Shown: positions 25,829 to 35,022, numbered from the stretch's first letter. The stretch: DNA of 64,000 nt from Streptomyces fildesensis (GCF_016107395.1 NZ_JAAIKO010000032.1:1-64000); one strand, 5' to 3'. Numbers and translations are program-made. Notes: a model not told the origin generated them from the sequence alone.

Positions 25829-26833
25829 ATGGCTAAGACGGGGACGCGCGCGATCGGCGCACTGCTGGCGGCGGTGCTCGGGGCCTCACTGGCGGGGTGC
25901 AGCAGCACGGGCGGCAAGCGCGCCGAGGAACGGGCCGCGCAGTCCGCGGGCGGCGGCTCGGGCGTCGACACGCCCAAGTGGACGGTGGCCATGGTCACCC
26001 ACTCGGGCGCCGGCGACACCTTCTGGGACATCGTCCAGAACGGTGCCAAGCAGGCCGCCCGCAAGGACAACATCAAGTTCGTCTACTCCAGCAGCAACCA
26101 GGCGAACGAGCAGGCGCAGCTCGTCCAGGCCGCCATCGACCAGCACGTCGACGGCCTGGTGGTCACCCTCGCCAAGCCCGACGCGATGAAGGACGTCGTC
26201 GCCAAGGCGGTGAAGGCCGGCATCCCCGTCATCACCATCAACTCCGGCTCCGACCAGTCCAAGGCCTTCGGGGCACTCAGCCACATCGGCCAGGACGAGA
26301 AGATCGCCGGCCAGGCCGTCGGCGACGAGCTGGACAAGCGCGGGAAGAAGCACGCCATCTGCGTGCTGCATGAGCAGGGCAACGTCGGCCACGAGGACCG
26401 CTGCGCCGGGGCGAAGGAGACCTTCGCCGGGACGATGGACAACCTCAACGTCGACGGCACCAACATGCCCGACGTGCAGTCCACGATCCAGGCCAAGCTC
26501 CAGGCCGACAAGTCCATCGACGCGGTCGTCACCCTGGGCGCGCCGTTCGCGGCCACCGCCGTCAAGGCCAAGCAGCAGGCGTCGAGCTCCGCCGAGGTCG
26601 ACACCTTCGACCTCAACGCACAGGTCGCCACGGCGCTGGCCGCCGGCACGATCGGCTTCGCCGTCGACCAGCAGCCCTATCTGCAGGGCTACGAGGCCGT
26701 GGACCTGCTCTGGCTCTACCGCTACAACGCAGACGTCCTGGGCGGCGGGAAGCCGGTGCTCACCGGCCCGCAGATCCTGACGCAGAAGGACGCCGCCGCG
26801 CTGGCGAAGTACACCGAACGGGGGACGCGATGA
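25829..26833 (+). CDS. CUT2 sugar-binding lipoprotein, copy 2
   Basis: A 334-residue paralogue of the preceding protein, with lipobox SLAGC. It shares VAMVTHSGAGDTFWDIVQNG, NEQAQLVQAAIDQHVDG, GALSHIGQDE, the central TNMPDV, the late GFAVDQQPYLQGY, and a C-terminal KYTERGTR against KYTQRGTR in copy 1. ATG 25829 is used; GTG 25823 is nearly as good, with GGGAAGGG 9 bases before it. Its stop overlaps the permease start (ATGA). Two receptors for one permease suggest different ligand or affinity ranges, or recent duplication. Confidence 0.9.
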   Translation: MAKTGTRAIGALLAAVLGASLAGCSSTGGKRAEERAAQSAGGGSGVDTPKWTVAMVTHSGAGDTFWDIVQNGAKQAARKDNIKFVYSSSNQANEQAQLVQAAIDQHVDGLVVTLAKPDAMKDVVAKAVKAGIPVITINSGSDQSKAFGALSHIGQDEKIAGQAVGDELDKRGKKHAICVLHEQGNVGHEDRCAGAKETFAGTMDNLNVDGTNMPDVQSTIQAKLQADKSIDAVVTLGAPFAATAVKAKQQASSSAEVDTFDLNAQVATALAAGTIGFAVDQQPYLQGYEAVDLLWLYRYNADVLGGGKPVLTGPQILTQKDAAALAKYTERGTR

Positions 26834-27912
26834 CACCGGCCACCACACTGGAGAAGCCCGCGGGCCAGGACGGTCCGGACCCCGGCGGCAAGGCCGCGGA
26901 CGACCGGCTGGTGCACCGCTCGCTGGCGCGCCGGCTGATGGGCCGCCCCGAACTGGGCTCGGTCGTCGGCGCCGCGGCCGTCTTCATCTTCTTCTCGGTC
27001 GCCGCCGACTCGTTCCTGCAGTGGTCCAGCTTCGGGACCGTGCTGTACGCCGCCTCGACCATCGGCATCATGGCGGTGCCCGTCGCCCTGCTGATGATCG
27101 GCGGCGAGTTCGACCTGTCGACCGGTGTGATGGTCACCAGCTCCGCGCTGGTGTCCTCGATGTTCAGCTACCAGATGACGGCGAACGTCTGGGCGGGCGT
27201 CGCGGTGTCGCTGGTGGTCACCCTGGCCATCGGCTTCTTCAACGGGTTCCTGCTGACCCGCACCAAACTGCCCAGCTTCATCATCACGCTCGGCACCTTC
27301 CTGATGCTCACCGGGCTGAACCTGGGCTTCACCAAGCTCATTAGCGGCACGGTCAGCACCAAGTCCATCGCCGACATGGAGGGGTTCGACTCGGCGCGGG
27401 TGCTCTTCGCCTCGCACCTCACCATCGGTGACATCGACCTGAAGGTCACCATCCTGTGGTGGGCGGCCCTGGTCGCCGTCGCCACCTGGGTGCTGCTGCG
27501 CACCCGGGCCGGGAACTGGATCTTCGCCGTCGGCGGCGGCGCGGACGCCGCCCGCGCGGTCGGCGTCCCGGTGTCCCGCACCAAGATCGGCCTGTACATG
27601 GCGGTCGCGTTCTGCGCCTGGATCTCCGGCCAGCACCTGCTCTTCTCGTTCGACGTGGTGCAGTCGGGCGAGGGTGTCGGCAACGAGTTCCTCTACATCA
27701 TCGCGGCCGTCATCGGCGGCTGTCTGATGACCGGCGGCTACGGGTCGGCGATCGGCTCCGCCGTCGGCGCGTTCATCTTCGGCATGACGAGCAAGGGCAT
27801 CGTGTACGCCCAGTGGAATCCGGACTGGTTCAAGTTCTTCCTCGGGGCCATGCTGCTGCTGGCCACGCTGCTGAACGCATGGGTCCGCAAGCGGGCGGAG
27901 GCGACCGCATGA
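26830..27912 (+). CDS. CUT2 ABC sugar permease
   Basis: A 360-residue permease of the RbsC/FrcC type. About ten hydrophobic segments follow a charged 40-residue N-terminus. The family segments LLMIGGEFDLSTGVMV, TKLPSFIITLGTFLMLTG and AVGGGADAARAVGVPVSRTK are clear. It works as a dimer with the next gene's ATPase. It is linked by ATGA overlaps to both neighbours. Confidence 0.92.
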   Translation: MTPATTLEKPAGQDGPDPGGKAADDRLVHRSLARRLMGRPELGSVVGAAAVFIFFSVAADSFLQWSSFGTVLYAASTIGIMAVPVALLMIGGEFDLSTGVMVTSSALVSSMFSYQMTANVWAGVAVSLVVTLAIGFFNGFLLTRTKLPSFIITLGTFLMLTGLNLGFTKLISGTVSTKSIADMEGFDSARVLFASHLTIGDIDLKVTILWWAALVAVATWVLLRTRAGNWIFAVGGGADAARAVGVPVSRTKIGLYMAVAFCAWISGQHLLFSFDVVQSGEGVGNEFLYIIAAVIGGCLMTGGYGSAIGSAVGAFIFGMTSKGIVYAQWNPDWFKFFLGAMLLLATLLNAWVRKRAEATA

Positions 27913-28685
27913 GCGCGCTGGTGAAGCTCACCGACGTGAGCAAGTACTACGGCAACATCAAGGCCCTGGAAGCGGTCTCCCTCGAAGTGCACGCCGGTGA
28001 GATCACCTGCGTGCTGGGCGACAACGGCGCGGGCAAGTCCACCCTCATCAAGATCATCTCGGGTCTGCACCAGCACGACGCGGGCACCTACGAGGTCGAC
28101 GGCGAGCCAGTGCGCCACAGCTCGCCGCGTGAGGCCCTCGACCACGGCATCGCGACCGTCTACCAGGACCTCGCGGTGGTGCCGCTGATGCCGGTGTGGC
28201 GGAACTTCTTCCTCGGCTCCGAGCCCACCAAGGGCCGTGGACCGCTCCGCCGGCTCGACGTGCGCACGATGCGCGAGACCACCCGCAGTGAGCTGCTGCG
28301 GATGGGCATCGACCTGCGCGACGTGGACCAGCCCATCGGCACCCTGTCCGGCGGTGAACGGCAGTGTGTCGCCATCGCCCGCGCCGTCTACTTCGGGGCG
28401 AAGGTGCTGGTCCTCGACGAGCCGACGGCGGCGCTCGGCGTCAAGCAGTCCGGCGTCGTCCTCAAGTACGTCGCCGCCGCGCGCGACGCCGGGCTCGGTG
28501 TGGTCCTGATCACCCACAACCCGCACCACGCCTTCCTCGTCGGCGACCGGTTCGTCCTGCTGAAGCGCGGCGCGATGGCCGGGAGCTATGCCAAAACGGG
28601 CATTACGCTGGAAGAACTGACCCGCCAGATGGCGGGCGGCAGCGAGCTGGAGCAGCTCAGCCACGAGCTCGCCCGCGAGGGCTGA
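27909..28685 (+). CDS. CUT2 ABC sugar ATPase (single-domain, FrcA-like)
   Basis: A 258-residue ATP-binding subunit. Walker A is GDNGAGKST (about 39-47), the Q-loop is in TVYQDLA, the signature is LSGGERQ and Walker B is VLVLDEPT with the H-loop in LITHNPHHAF. Unlike RbsA-type ATPases, which fuse two domains, this is a single domain and must dimerise. It is coupled to the permease by ATGA. Confidence 0.93.
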   Translation: MSALVKLTDVSKYYGNIKALEAVSLEVHAGEITCVLGDNGAGKSTLIKIISGLHQHDAGTYEVDGEPVRHSSPREALDHGIATVYQDLAVVPLMPVWRNFFLGSEPTKGRGPLRRLDVRTMRETTRSELLRMGIDLRDVDQPIGTLSGGERQCVAIARAVYFGAKVLVLDEPTAALGVKQSGVVLKYVAAARDAGLGVVLITHNPHHAFLVGDRFVLLKRGAMAGSYAKTGITLEELTRQMAGGSELEQLSHELAREG

Positions 28686-28760
28686 CCCAGCCCGTGCTGC
28701 GCGGGGTACGTCCCCGGTGCGGCACAATCGGCACGACAGCCACCGATCCGGAGACGACCC

Positions 28761-29897
28761 TTGCCAGCAGCGTCACGCAGCGACCGATCAGCATTCCAGC
28801 GCAAGGGCGCCGCCCGTGCGACGGTGCTGCAGACCGTCGGCCGCCGGGAGCGCCGCTCCCATCTGACGGCGCCGAGGGTGCCGACGGTCGGCATCGACAT
28901 CGGCGGCACCAAGGTGGCGGCCGGGGTCGTGGACCCGGACGGCAACATCCTGGAGCAGCTCAGGACCGAGACACCGGACCGGAGCAAGAGCCCCAAGGTC
29001 GTCGAGGACACCATCGTCGAGCTGGTGCTGGACCTGTCGGAGCGGCACGACGTGCACGCGGTCGGCATCGGCGCCGCCGGCTGGGTCGACGCCGACCGCT
29101 CCCGGGTGCTCTTCGCCCCGCACCTGTCCTGGCGCGACGAACCGCTGCGCGACCGGCTGGAGGAACGGCTGCTGGTGCCGGTCATGGTCGACAACGACGC
29201 CAACACCGCGGCCTGGGCCGAATGGCGCTTCGGCGCCGGCCGCGGCCAGGACGACCTCGTCATGATCACGCTGGGTACCGGCATCGGCGGCGCCATCCTG
29301 GAGGACGGCCACGTCAAGCGCGGCCGCTACGGCGTGGCCGGCGAGTTCGGCCATATGCAGGTCGTCCCCGGCGGCCACCGCTGCCCCTGCGGCAACCGCG
29401 GCTGCTGGGAGCAGTACAGCTCGGGCAACGCGCTGGTCCGCGAGGCCCGCGAGATGGCCGCCGCCGAGTCGCCCGTCGCGTACGGGATCATCGACCGGGT
29501 CGGCGGCAACATCGGCGACATCACCGGACCGCTGATCACGCAGCTGGCCCGGGAGGGCGACGCGATGTGCATCGAGCTGCTCCAGGACATCGGCCAGTGG
29601 CTCGGCGTCGGCATCGCCAACCTCGCCGCCGCGCTGGACCCGTCCTGCTTCGTCATCGGCGGTGGCGTCAGCGCCGCCGACGACCTGCTCATCGGCCCGG
29701 CCCGGGACGCCTTCCGCCGCAACCTCACCGGGCGCGGCTACCGCCCCGAGGCCCGCATCGTGCAGGCCGAGCTGGGCAACGAGGCCGGGCTGGTCGGCGC
29801 CGCCGACCTCGCCCGGCTGGTCGCCCGGCGGTTCCGCCGCGCCAACCGGCGCCGTGTCGAGCGCTACGAGCGCTTCGTCCGGGCGGCGGGCCGATGA
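28761..29897 (+). CDS. ROK-family sugar kinase (glucokinase-like)
   Basis: A 378-residue ROK protein lacking a recognisable helix-turn-helix. It has GIDIGGTKVAAGVVD (about residues 43-57), the catalytic Asp in VDNDANTAAWAEW, TLGTGIGGAI and the zinc motif CPCGNRGCWEQY, all intact for kinase activity. A TTG at 28761 is the best start because GGAG lies 7 bases upstream; a GTG 21 codons in is an alternative. It lies 75 bases after the importer ATPase and probably phosphorylates a sugar in the same pathway, though inositol breakdown itself needs no such step. Confidence 0.88.
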   Translation: MPAASRSDRSAFQRKGAARATVLQTVGRRERRSHLTAPRVPTVGIDIGGTKVAAGVVDPDGNILEQLRTETPDRSKSPKVVEDTIVELVLDLSERHDVHAVGIGAAGWVDADRSRVLFAPHLSWRDEPLRDRLEERLLVPVMVDNDANTAAWAEWRFGAGRGQDDLVMITLGTGIGGAILEDGHVKRGRYGVAGEFGHMQVVPGGHRCPCGNRGCWEQYSSGNALVREAREMAAAESPVAYGIIDRVGGNIGDITGPLITQLAREGDAMCIELLQDIGQWLGVGIANLAAALDPSCFVIGGGVSAADDLLIGPARDAFRRNLTGRGYRPEARIVQAELGNEAGLVGAADLARLVARRFRRANRRRVERYERFVRAAGR

Positions 29898-30439
29898 GCG
29901 TCGACCGCCCGCACAGCAGGCCGCTGCGCCAGGTGCCCCGCTGGGTCCAGTGGACCGTCGTCCCGCTGCTGATCCTGGTACCCGTCGGCTATGTGATCGT
30001 CTCCGCCGAGCAGAGCCGCAACAGCGGCCAGGACAAGGAGGAGTCGGCGGCCGCCAAGCACCTGACGTGGGACTGGCCCAGCCAGGTGCAGCGCCGGATA
30101 TACCAGGTGCCGGTCCCGCTGGACTGGACGCGGAAGATCGCCTACATGGAGACGAACAACTGGAACACGAGCGCGCTCTACGTCCAGTTCACGTCCACCG
30201 CGGGCGGGCTCGACACCTTCCTCGCGCAGCTGGGCACCAGCCGCTCCGCGCTGAAGCCGGGCGACGTCACCATCACCCCCGACCAGGCGAAGGTGCCCGG
30301 CTGGCTCTTCCGGCCGGGCCACGACTGGGGCGGAGTGTCGACGACCCAGCACGGTGACAAGCCGGACCACGACATCACCGTCGACCTCAGCGATCTGGAC
30401 CATCCCGTCGTGTACATCGTCTCCACGATCAACTTCTGA
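29894..30439 (+). CDS. Membrane-anchored protein of unknown function coupled to the ROK kinase
   Basis: A 181-residue protein not recognised. Residues about 19-41 form one hydrophobic segment (VQWTVVPLLILVPVGYVIVS) after a short basic N-terminus, so the rest (beta-rich, with KIAYMETNNWNTSALYVQF and the closing DHPVVYIVSTINF) should lie outside the membrane. It starts in an ATGA overlap with the kinase stop and is probably translated with it. No catalytic motif is visible. Confidence 0.75.
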   Translation: MSVDRPHSRPLRQVPRWVQWTVVPLLILVPVGYVIVSAEQSRNSGQDKEESAAAKHLTWDWPSQVQRRIYQVPVPLDWTRKIAYMETNNWNTSALYVQFTSTAGGLDTFLAQLGTSRSALKPGDVTITPDQAKVPGWLFRPGHDWGGVSTTQHGDKPDHDITVDLSDLDHPVVYIVSTINF

Positions 30440-30557
30440 CGGAACCATCCCCCCACGCGCCCGCCCCACCGGTCGGAGGCGGGCGCCCGCACGGGTCCTG
30501 GCGGGCCGCGGGGGGCGGGTGACCAGCCGCTTCCCGTCACTCGATAGCGTGAACCCG

Positions 30558-31823
30558 GTGAGCGACCAGAAGACCCTCCAGCACCGGCTCGACGGCCCCG
30601 AGGACGCCCCCGTACTCGTCCTGGGCCCCGCCCTCGGCACCACCTGGCACATGTGGGACCGCCAACTGCCCGAGCTGACCCGCCAGTGGCGGGTCCTGCG
30701 CTACGACCTGCCCGGCCACGGGGGTGCGCCCGCCGATCCCGCGACCTCGGTCACCGAGCTGGCGGACCGGCTGCTCGCCACCCTCGACCTGCTCGGCATC
30801 GACCGGTTCGGCTACGCGGGCTGCTCCCTCGGCGCGGCCGTCGGCGTCCGGATCGCGCTGGCGCGCCCCGACCGGGTCGCGGCGCTGGCCCTCGTCTCCT
30901 CCGCCGCCCGCCACGGCACCGCCGACGCCTGGCGGCAGCGCGGGGTCATCGTCCGGGCCAACGGCCTCGGGCAGTTCTCCTACACCGTCCCCGAGCGGTG
31001 GTTCACCGACGGCTACCGGGCCGCCCAGGGCGCCATCGTCGAATGGGCCGTGCAGATGGTGCGCACCACCGACGCGGAGTGCTACATCGCCGCGTGCGAG
31101 GCGCTGGCGGCGCACGACGTGCGCGACGAGCTGGGCCGGATCACCGTCCCGACCCTCGTGGTGGCCGGCGCGGACGACCCCGCGACGCCGCCCGCCGACG
31201 CCCGCGTCCTGGTCGCGGGGATCCCCGACGCCCGACTCGCCGTGGTGCCCGCCGCCTCCCACCTCACCCCGGTGGAGCAGCCCGCGGCCGTCGGCGAGCT
31301 GCTGGTACGGCACTTCGGCGCCGCCTGGACCGAGTCCGCCATCGCCTCCACCACCGCCGTGCTCCAGTCCCCGCCCGCCCCGCCGGCCGCCGAGCAGCCC
31401 GCCGCGGTGCCGGCGGGCCGCGTCGACCCGTACGACGAGGGCCTGCGGATCCGCAGGGAAGTCCTGGGCGACGCGCATGTCGACCGGGCCGCCGCGGGGG
31501 CCGACGACTTCACCGGGGACTTCGAGGAGTTCATCACCCGCTACGCCTGGGGAGAGGTGTGGGCGCGGCCCGGCCTGGACCGGCGCACCCGCAGCATCAT
31601 CACGCTGACGGCACTCACCGCCCGCGGGCACCTCGACGAGCTCGCCTCCCACACCCGCGCGGCGCTGCGCAACGGCCTCACCCCCGCCGAGATCAAGGAG
31701 ACGCTGCTGCACACGGGCGTCTACTGCGGAGTGCCGGCCGCGAACGCCGCCTTCGCGGTCGCGCAGCGCGTGATCCAGGAGGAAACGTCCGTCGGCCGCC
31801 CCGCCGGTGATCCTCCGCAATGA
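30558..31823 (+). CDS. pcaL: PcaL: 3-oxoadipate enol-lactonase fused to 4-carboxymuconolactone decarboxylase
   Basis: A 421-residue fusion. Residues about 1-260 are an alpha/beta hydrolase with nucleophile in GCSLGA, Asp in VAGADDPATP and His in AASHLTP. Residues about 290-410 are a carboxymuconolactone decarboxylase domain (YDEGLRIRREVLGDAHVDRA; TLTALTARGHLDELASH; HTGVYCGVPAANAAF). Together they catalyse two consecutive steps of the protocatechuate branch of the beta-ketoadipate pathway. No other pca genes adjoin it, which is unusual. The GTG 30558 start is likely, but GTG 30549 cannot be excluded. Confidence 0.9.
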   Translation: MSDQKTLQHRLDGPEDAPVLVLGPALGTTWHMWDRQLPELTRQWRVLRYDLPGHGGAPADPATSVTELADRLLATLDLLGIDRFGYAGCSLGAAVGVRIALARPDRVAALALVSSAARHGTADAWRQRGVIVRANGLGQFSYTVPERWFTDGYRAAQGAIVEWAVQMVRTTDAECYIAACEALAAHDVRDELGRITVPTLVVAGADDPATPPADARVLVAGIPDARLAVVPAASHLTPVEQPAAVGELLVRHFGAAWTESAIASTTAVLQSPPAPPAAEQPAAVPAGRVDPYDEGLRIRREVLGDAHVDRAAAGADDFTGDFEEFITRYAWGEVWARPGLDRRTRSIITLTALTARGHLDELASHTRAALRNGLTPAEIKETLLHTGVYCGVPAANAAFAVAQRVIQEETSVGRPAGDPPQ

Positions 31824-31900
31824 TGGTTCCCTGACGGCCTGGTGACGACCCGGTGCACGTCGATATCGCTGATCACGTTCCGAGGAGCAGAGGAGCAACG

Positions 31901-32548
31901 GTGAAGCTGACCAAGAAGGGCCACGCCTGCGTCAGGCTGGAGAAGGACGGGCAGGTGCTCGTCATCGATCCCGGTGCCTTCACGGAGGAGGACGCCGCGG
32001 TCGGCGCCGAGGCGATCCTCATCACCCACGAGCACATCGACCACTTCAACGAGGACCGGCTGCGCCTCGCCCTGGACGCCAATCCGGCCGCCCAGGTCTG
32101 GACCCTCAAGAGCGTCGCCGACCAGGTGTCGGCGGCCTTCCCCGGCCGGGTGCACACCGTCGGCGAGGGTGACACCTTCAGCGCGGCGGGTTTCGACATC
32201 GAGGTGCACGGCCAGCTGCACGCCGTGATCCACCCGGACATCCCGCGGATCGCCAACCAGGGCTACGTGGTCGACGGCTCGGTCTTCCACCCCGGTGACG
32301 CCCTGACGGTCCCCGACCGCCCCGTCGACACCCTGCTGCTCCCGCTGCAGGCCCCCTGGAGCAAGTTCTCGGAGATCGTCGACTACCTCCGCGAGGTCAA
32401 GCCGCAGCGCGCCTTCGACGTCCACGACGGGCTGCTCACCGACATCGCGTTCATGATCTACGGCCGGATGCTCGGTCCTGACGGCCCCGGCATCGGCGGC
32501 GGCGAACACCGCCGGCTGGCCCCGGGCGAATCCGTCGAACTGGCCTGA
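31901..32548 (+). CDS. MBL-fold metal-dependent hydrolase (UlaG-like)
   Basis: A 215-residue metallo-beta-lactamase-fold protein. It begins KLTKKGHACVRLEKDGQVLVIDPG and has the zinc motif THEHIDHFN (about 46-54) with later metal ligands in HPGDAL and DVHDGL. GTG 31901 follows GAGGAG by about 6 bases; the in-frame ATG at 31853 has no such site. Such proteins hydrolyse phosphodiesters or lactones, and the substrate is unknown. Confidence 0.88.
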   Translation: MKLTKKGHACVRLEKDGQVLVIDPGAFTEEDAAVGAEAILITHEHIDHFNEDRLRLALDANPAAQVWTLKSVADQVSAAFPGRVHTVGEGDTFSAAGFDIEVHGQLHAVIHPDIPRIANQGYVVDGSVFHPGDALTVPDRPVDTLLLPLQAPWSKFSEIVDYLREVKPQRAFDVHDGLLTDIAFMIYGRMLGPDGPGIGGGEHRRLAPGESVELA

Positions 32549-32655
32549 CGGCACGACCTGCGCGCACCGCCCCGGGACAGCCCGGGGCGGGTCGGCAGAA
32601 AGGTCCGGGGGCGGGTCCGGGGCGGTTGTCGGTGCCGGGCGGTAGATTCGGGTCC

Positions 32656-33435
32656 ATGCGCATCGCCACCTGGAACGTCAACTCGATCACCGCCCGTCTG
32701 CCGCGCCTGCTCGCCTGGCTGGAGAGCACCGGCACGGATGTGCTGTGCCTTCAGGAGACCAAGTGCTCGTTGGAGCAGTTCCCCTTCGACGAGCTGCGCG
32801 AGCTCGGCTACGAGGCGGCCGTCAACGCCACGGGCCGGTGGAACGGCGTGGCGCTGCTGTCGAAGGTGGGCCTGGAGGACGTCGTGACCGGGCTGCCCGG
32901 CGGCCCCGAGTACGAGGGTGTGCTGGAGCCCCGCGCGGTCTCCGCCACCTGCGGCGGGGCCCGTGTCTGGTCGGTGTACGTGCCCAACGGCCGCGAGGTC
33001 GGGCACGAGCACTTCGCCTACAAGCTGCAGTGGTTCGGGGCGCTGCGCGCCGCGGTCGCCGAGGACGCCGCGGGTCCGCGGCCCTTCGCCGTGCTGGGCG
33101 ACTACAACGTCGCGCCCACCGACGAGGACGTGTGGGACCTGTCCCAGTTCGAGGGCGCCACCCACGTCACCCCCGAGGAGCGCGCCGCCCTTGCCGCCCT
33201 GCGCGACGCGGGTCTGACGGACGTGGTGCCGCGGCCGCTCAAGTACGACCGCCCGTACACCTACTGGGACTACCGCCAGCTGGGCTTCCCGAAGAACCGG
33301 GGCATGCGGATCGACCTGGTCTACGGCAACGAGCCCTTCGCCAAGGCGGTCACCGACTCGTACGTCGACCGTGAGGAGCGCAAGGGCAAGGGCGCCTCCG
33401 ATCACGCCCCGGTCGTCGTTGATCTCGACGTCTGA
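32656..33435 (+). CDS. xth: Exodeoxyribonuclease III / AP endonuclease
   Basis: A 259-residue Mg-dependent nuclease of base excision repair. Family blocks are MRIATWNVNSITARL, DVLCLQETKC, RWNGVALLSK, YVPNGRE, GDYNVAPTDEDVWD, YTYWDYR, MRIDLVYGN and the C-terminal SDHAPVVVDLD. It cuts at abasic sites and removes 3' blocking groups. ATG 32656 gives the canonical start. Confidence 0.95.
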   Translation: MRIATWNVNSITARLPRLLAWLESTGTDVLCLQETKCSLEQFPFDELRELGYEAAVNATGRWNGVALLSKVGLEDVVTGLPGGPEYEGVLEPRAVSATCGGARVWSVYVPNGREVGHEHFAYKLQWFGALRAAVAEDAAGPRPFAVLGDYNVAPTDEDVWDLSQFEGATHVTPEERAALAALRDAGLTDVVPRPLKYDRPYTYWDYRQLGFPKNRGMRIDLVYGNEPFAKAVTDSYVDREERKGKGASDHAPVVVDLDV

Positions 33436-33531
33436 CCGCACCGGACCACTTACGAGGCGTACGGCCGGGCCCGGGACCGCATACAACCTGTCGATCCCGC
33501 GCCCGCCCGCCGCCCCGTACGCTCGGCGCTC

Positions 33532-33894
33532 ATGAGCACCGTTGACCTGCCCTCCGCCAGCTTCGCCGTCCACGTACCCGACGCCGAACTGGAGCCCGAG
33601 CCGCTCGATCCGGCCCAGATCGTGTCGGGCACGCCCGAGGTCACCGGCAAGGTGCTCTGGGAGTCGGCCGACGGGACCCGGCTGCGGGGGATTTGGCAGA
33701 TCACCCCAGGCGTGGTGACCGACACCGAGGCCGACGAGATGTTCGTCGTGGTCAGCGGCCGGGCCACCGTCGAGGTGGCGGGCGGCGACACGCTCGAACT
33801 CGGCCCCGGCGTTGTCTGCGTCCTGCGCGAGGGGGACCGGACGACCTGGACGGTGCACGAGACGCTGCGCAAGGCCTACGCGATCGGCTGCTGA
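33532..33894 (+). CDS. Cupin-domain protein
   Basis: A 120-residue single-cupin protein. The barrel runs from IWQITPGVVTDTEADEMFVVVSGRATVEV through LELGPGVVCVLREGDRTTWTV. The usual first-motif metal histidines are replaced (T-E-A-D-E), so metal binding is uncertain. It resembles small ethanolamine-utilisation-like cupins. The function is unknown and it stands apart from its neighbours. Confidence 0.82.
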   Translation: MSTVDLPSASFAVHVPDAELEPEPLDPAQIVSGTPEVTGKVLWESADGTRLRGIWQITPGVVTDTEADEMFVVVSGRATVEVAGGDTLELGPGVVCVLREGDRTTWTVHETLRKAYAIGC

Positions 33895-33969
33895 CCCACC
33901 GCCCCCGAACACCAGCGGGGCAGGCGCGCCTGTAGAAGTCCGACCGCCCCGGGTGCGACGCTGAGCCGT

Positions 33970-34407
33970 ATGGACATCCCCTTCCTGGACAAGTGGCGCA
34001 AGCGGAACGCGACGGCGCAAGGGGTCGCGGTCCGGGTCGGCGACCCGGACGCCGCGGGCGTGGCCGAGTTGCTGGCGGAGTGCGATCTGCTGCGCGCCCA
34101 GGCGGAGGACGCGGGGGTCGAACTCGACGACTCGCCCGGCTCGTTGACGGCTCTCGACCAGTTGGTCCCGCAGTGGCGCGACGATCCAGAGGTGCTGCCG
34201 TGGCTCGGCAACGACGCCGGTCTGTACCTCGGCACCGTCATCGTCCGCACCGTGCCCGGCGCGGTCTGGCAGGTGTGGCCGAACGGCCTGCCGGTGGTCA
34301 GGCTGGAGTCGGGCCGCGAGATCGACGTGGTCGCGATCGGCCACGCCTGGGCCGAGAGCGGCACGCCCGAGCTGTCCCAGACACTCGCCGAGGAGTCCGA
34401 GAACTGA
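33970..34407 (+). CDS. DUF6278 family protein
   Basis: A 145-residue soluble protein found widely in Streptomyces, probably the family named DUF6278. It starts MDIPFLDKWRKR and contains ALDQLVPQWRDDPEVLPWLGNDAGLYLGTV and VWPNGLPVVRLESGREIDVV. No catalytic or nucleotide motif is visible, and the role is unknown. Confidence 0.75.
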   Translation: MDIPFLDKWRKRNATAQGVAVRVGDPDAAGVAELLAECDLLRAQAEDAGVELDDSPGSLTALDQLVPQWRDDPEVLPWLGNDAGLYLGTVIVRTVPGAVWQVWPNGLPVVRLESGREIDVVAIGHAWAESGTPELSQTLAEESEN

Positions 34408-34558
34408 CGGCCCGCCGTCACCCGAACTGATGGACCGCGCCACCGGAATGCGACGGCAGGCAGGCGTGTCCGGCGCGCAATGACGCCTCCGCGCCCAGCC
34501 GTACGGTGCATGATGTCGGAAACGCACCAGTTGATCAGCTCGGTACCGGAGGCGCGAC

Positions 34559-34810
34559 GTGGACTCCCTGCAGCAGATGCCGAATATCGGAGCGGTCCTT
34601 GCCGACCGCTTGCGCCGCGGCGGCGTCGAGGACGCCGGCGAACTGCGCCGGCTCGGCGCCGGCCGTGCCTTCGAGAAGATCCGCGAGGACCTTCCCGAGG
34701 ACGCCTGCACGCACACCCTGCTCGCACTCGAAGGCGCGATCCGCGGCACCCGCTGGACCGCCATCCCGCAGACCGAACGCGACACCCTCGTCAACCGGGT
34801 CCTGGGCTGA
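34559..34810 (+). CDS. TfoX/Sxy C-terminal domain protein
   Basis: An 83-residue protein consisting only of the helix-hairpin-helix TfoX C-terminal domain (LQQMPNIGAVLADRLRRGGV, DAGELRRLGAG, then CTHTLLALEGAIRGTRW). GGAGG lies 7 bases before GTG 34559. Full TfoX proteins regulate competence in proteobacteria. The stand-alone domain in actinomycetes has no established role. Confidence 0.85.
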   Translation: MDSLQQMPNIGAVLADRLRRGGVEDAGELRRLGAGRAFEKIREDLPEDACTHTLLALEGAIRGTRWTAIPQTERDTLVNRVLG

Positions 34811-34867
34811 CCCGGAGCCGCACCCGACCGGCCCGATCCCGCGCCGACCGCACCCCTGCCGACCGGA

Positions 34868-34890
34868 CCCGCGCCGTTCAGCGGCGCGGG
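34868..34890 (+). terminator. Hairpin before the glu operon
   Basis: CCCGCGCCG pairs with CGGCGCGGG around TTCAG. It ends transcription ahead of gluA and leaves about 130 bases for the glu promoter (34891-35022). Confidence 0.7.
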
Positions 34891-35022
34891 CCGTCGGCGA
34901 TCCCGCGCACCGCACATCAGGTTATTGGCGGCAGTCTGCGTGTCGGCGCGATATGCGGATTTGAAGGGATAGGTTGCCCATTCGTTGACTGTCCGACGGG
35001 GTGAGAGTGAGCTGGGCTGCGC

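Noticed and set aside
30354..30557. Possible longer start for PcaL overlapping the membrane-anchored protein
   Set aside because: The added residues are in the shadow of the previous gene and have no family similarity.
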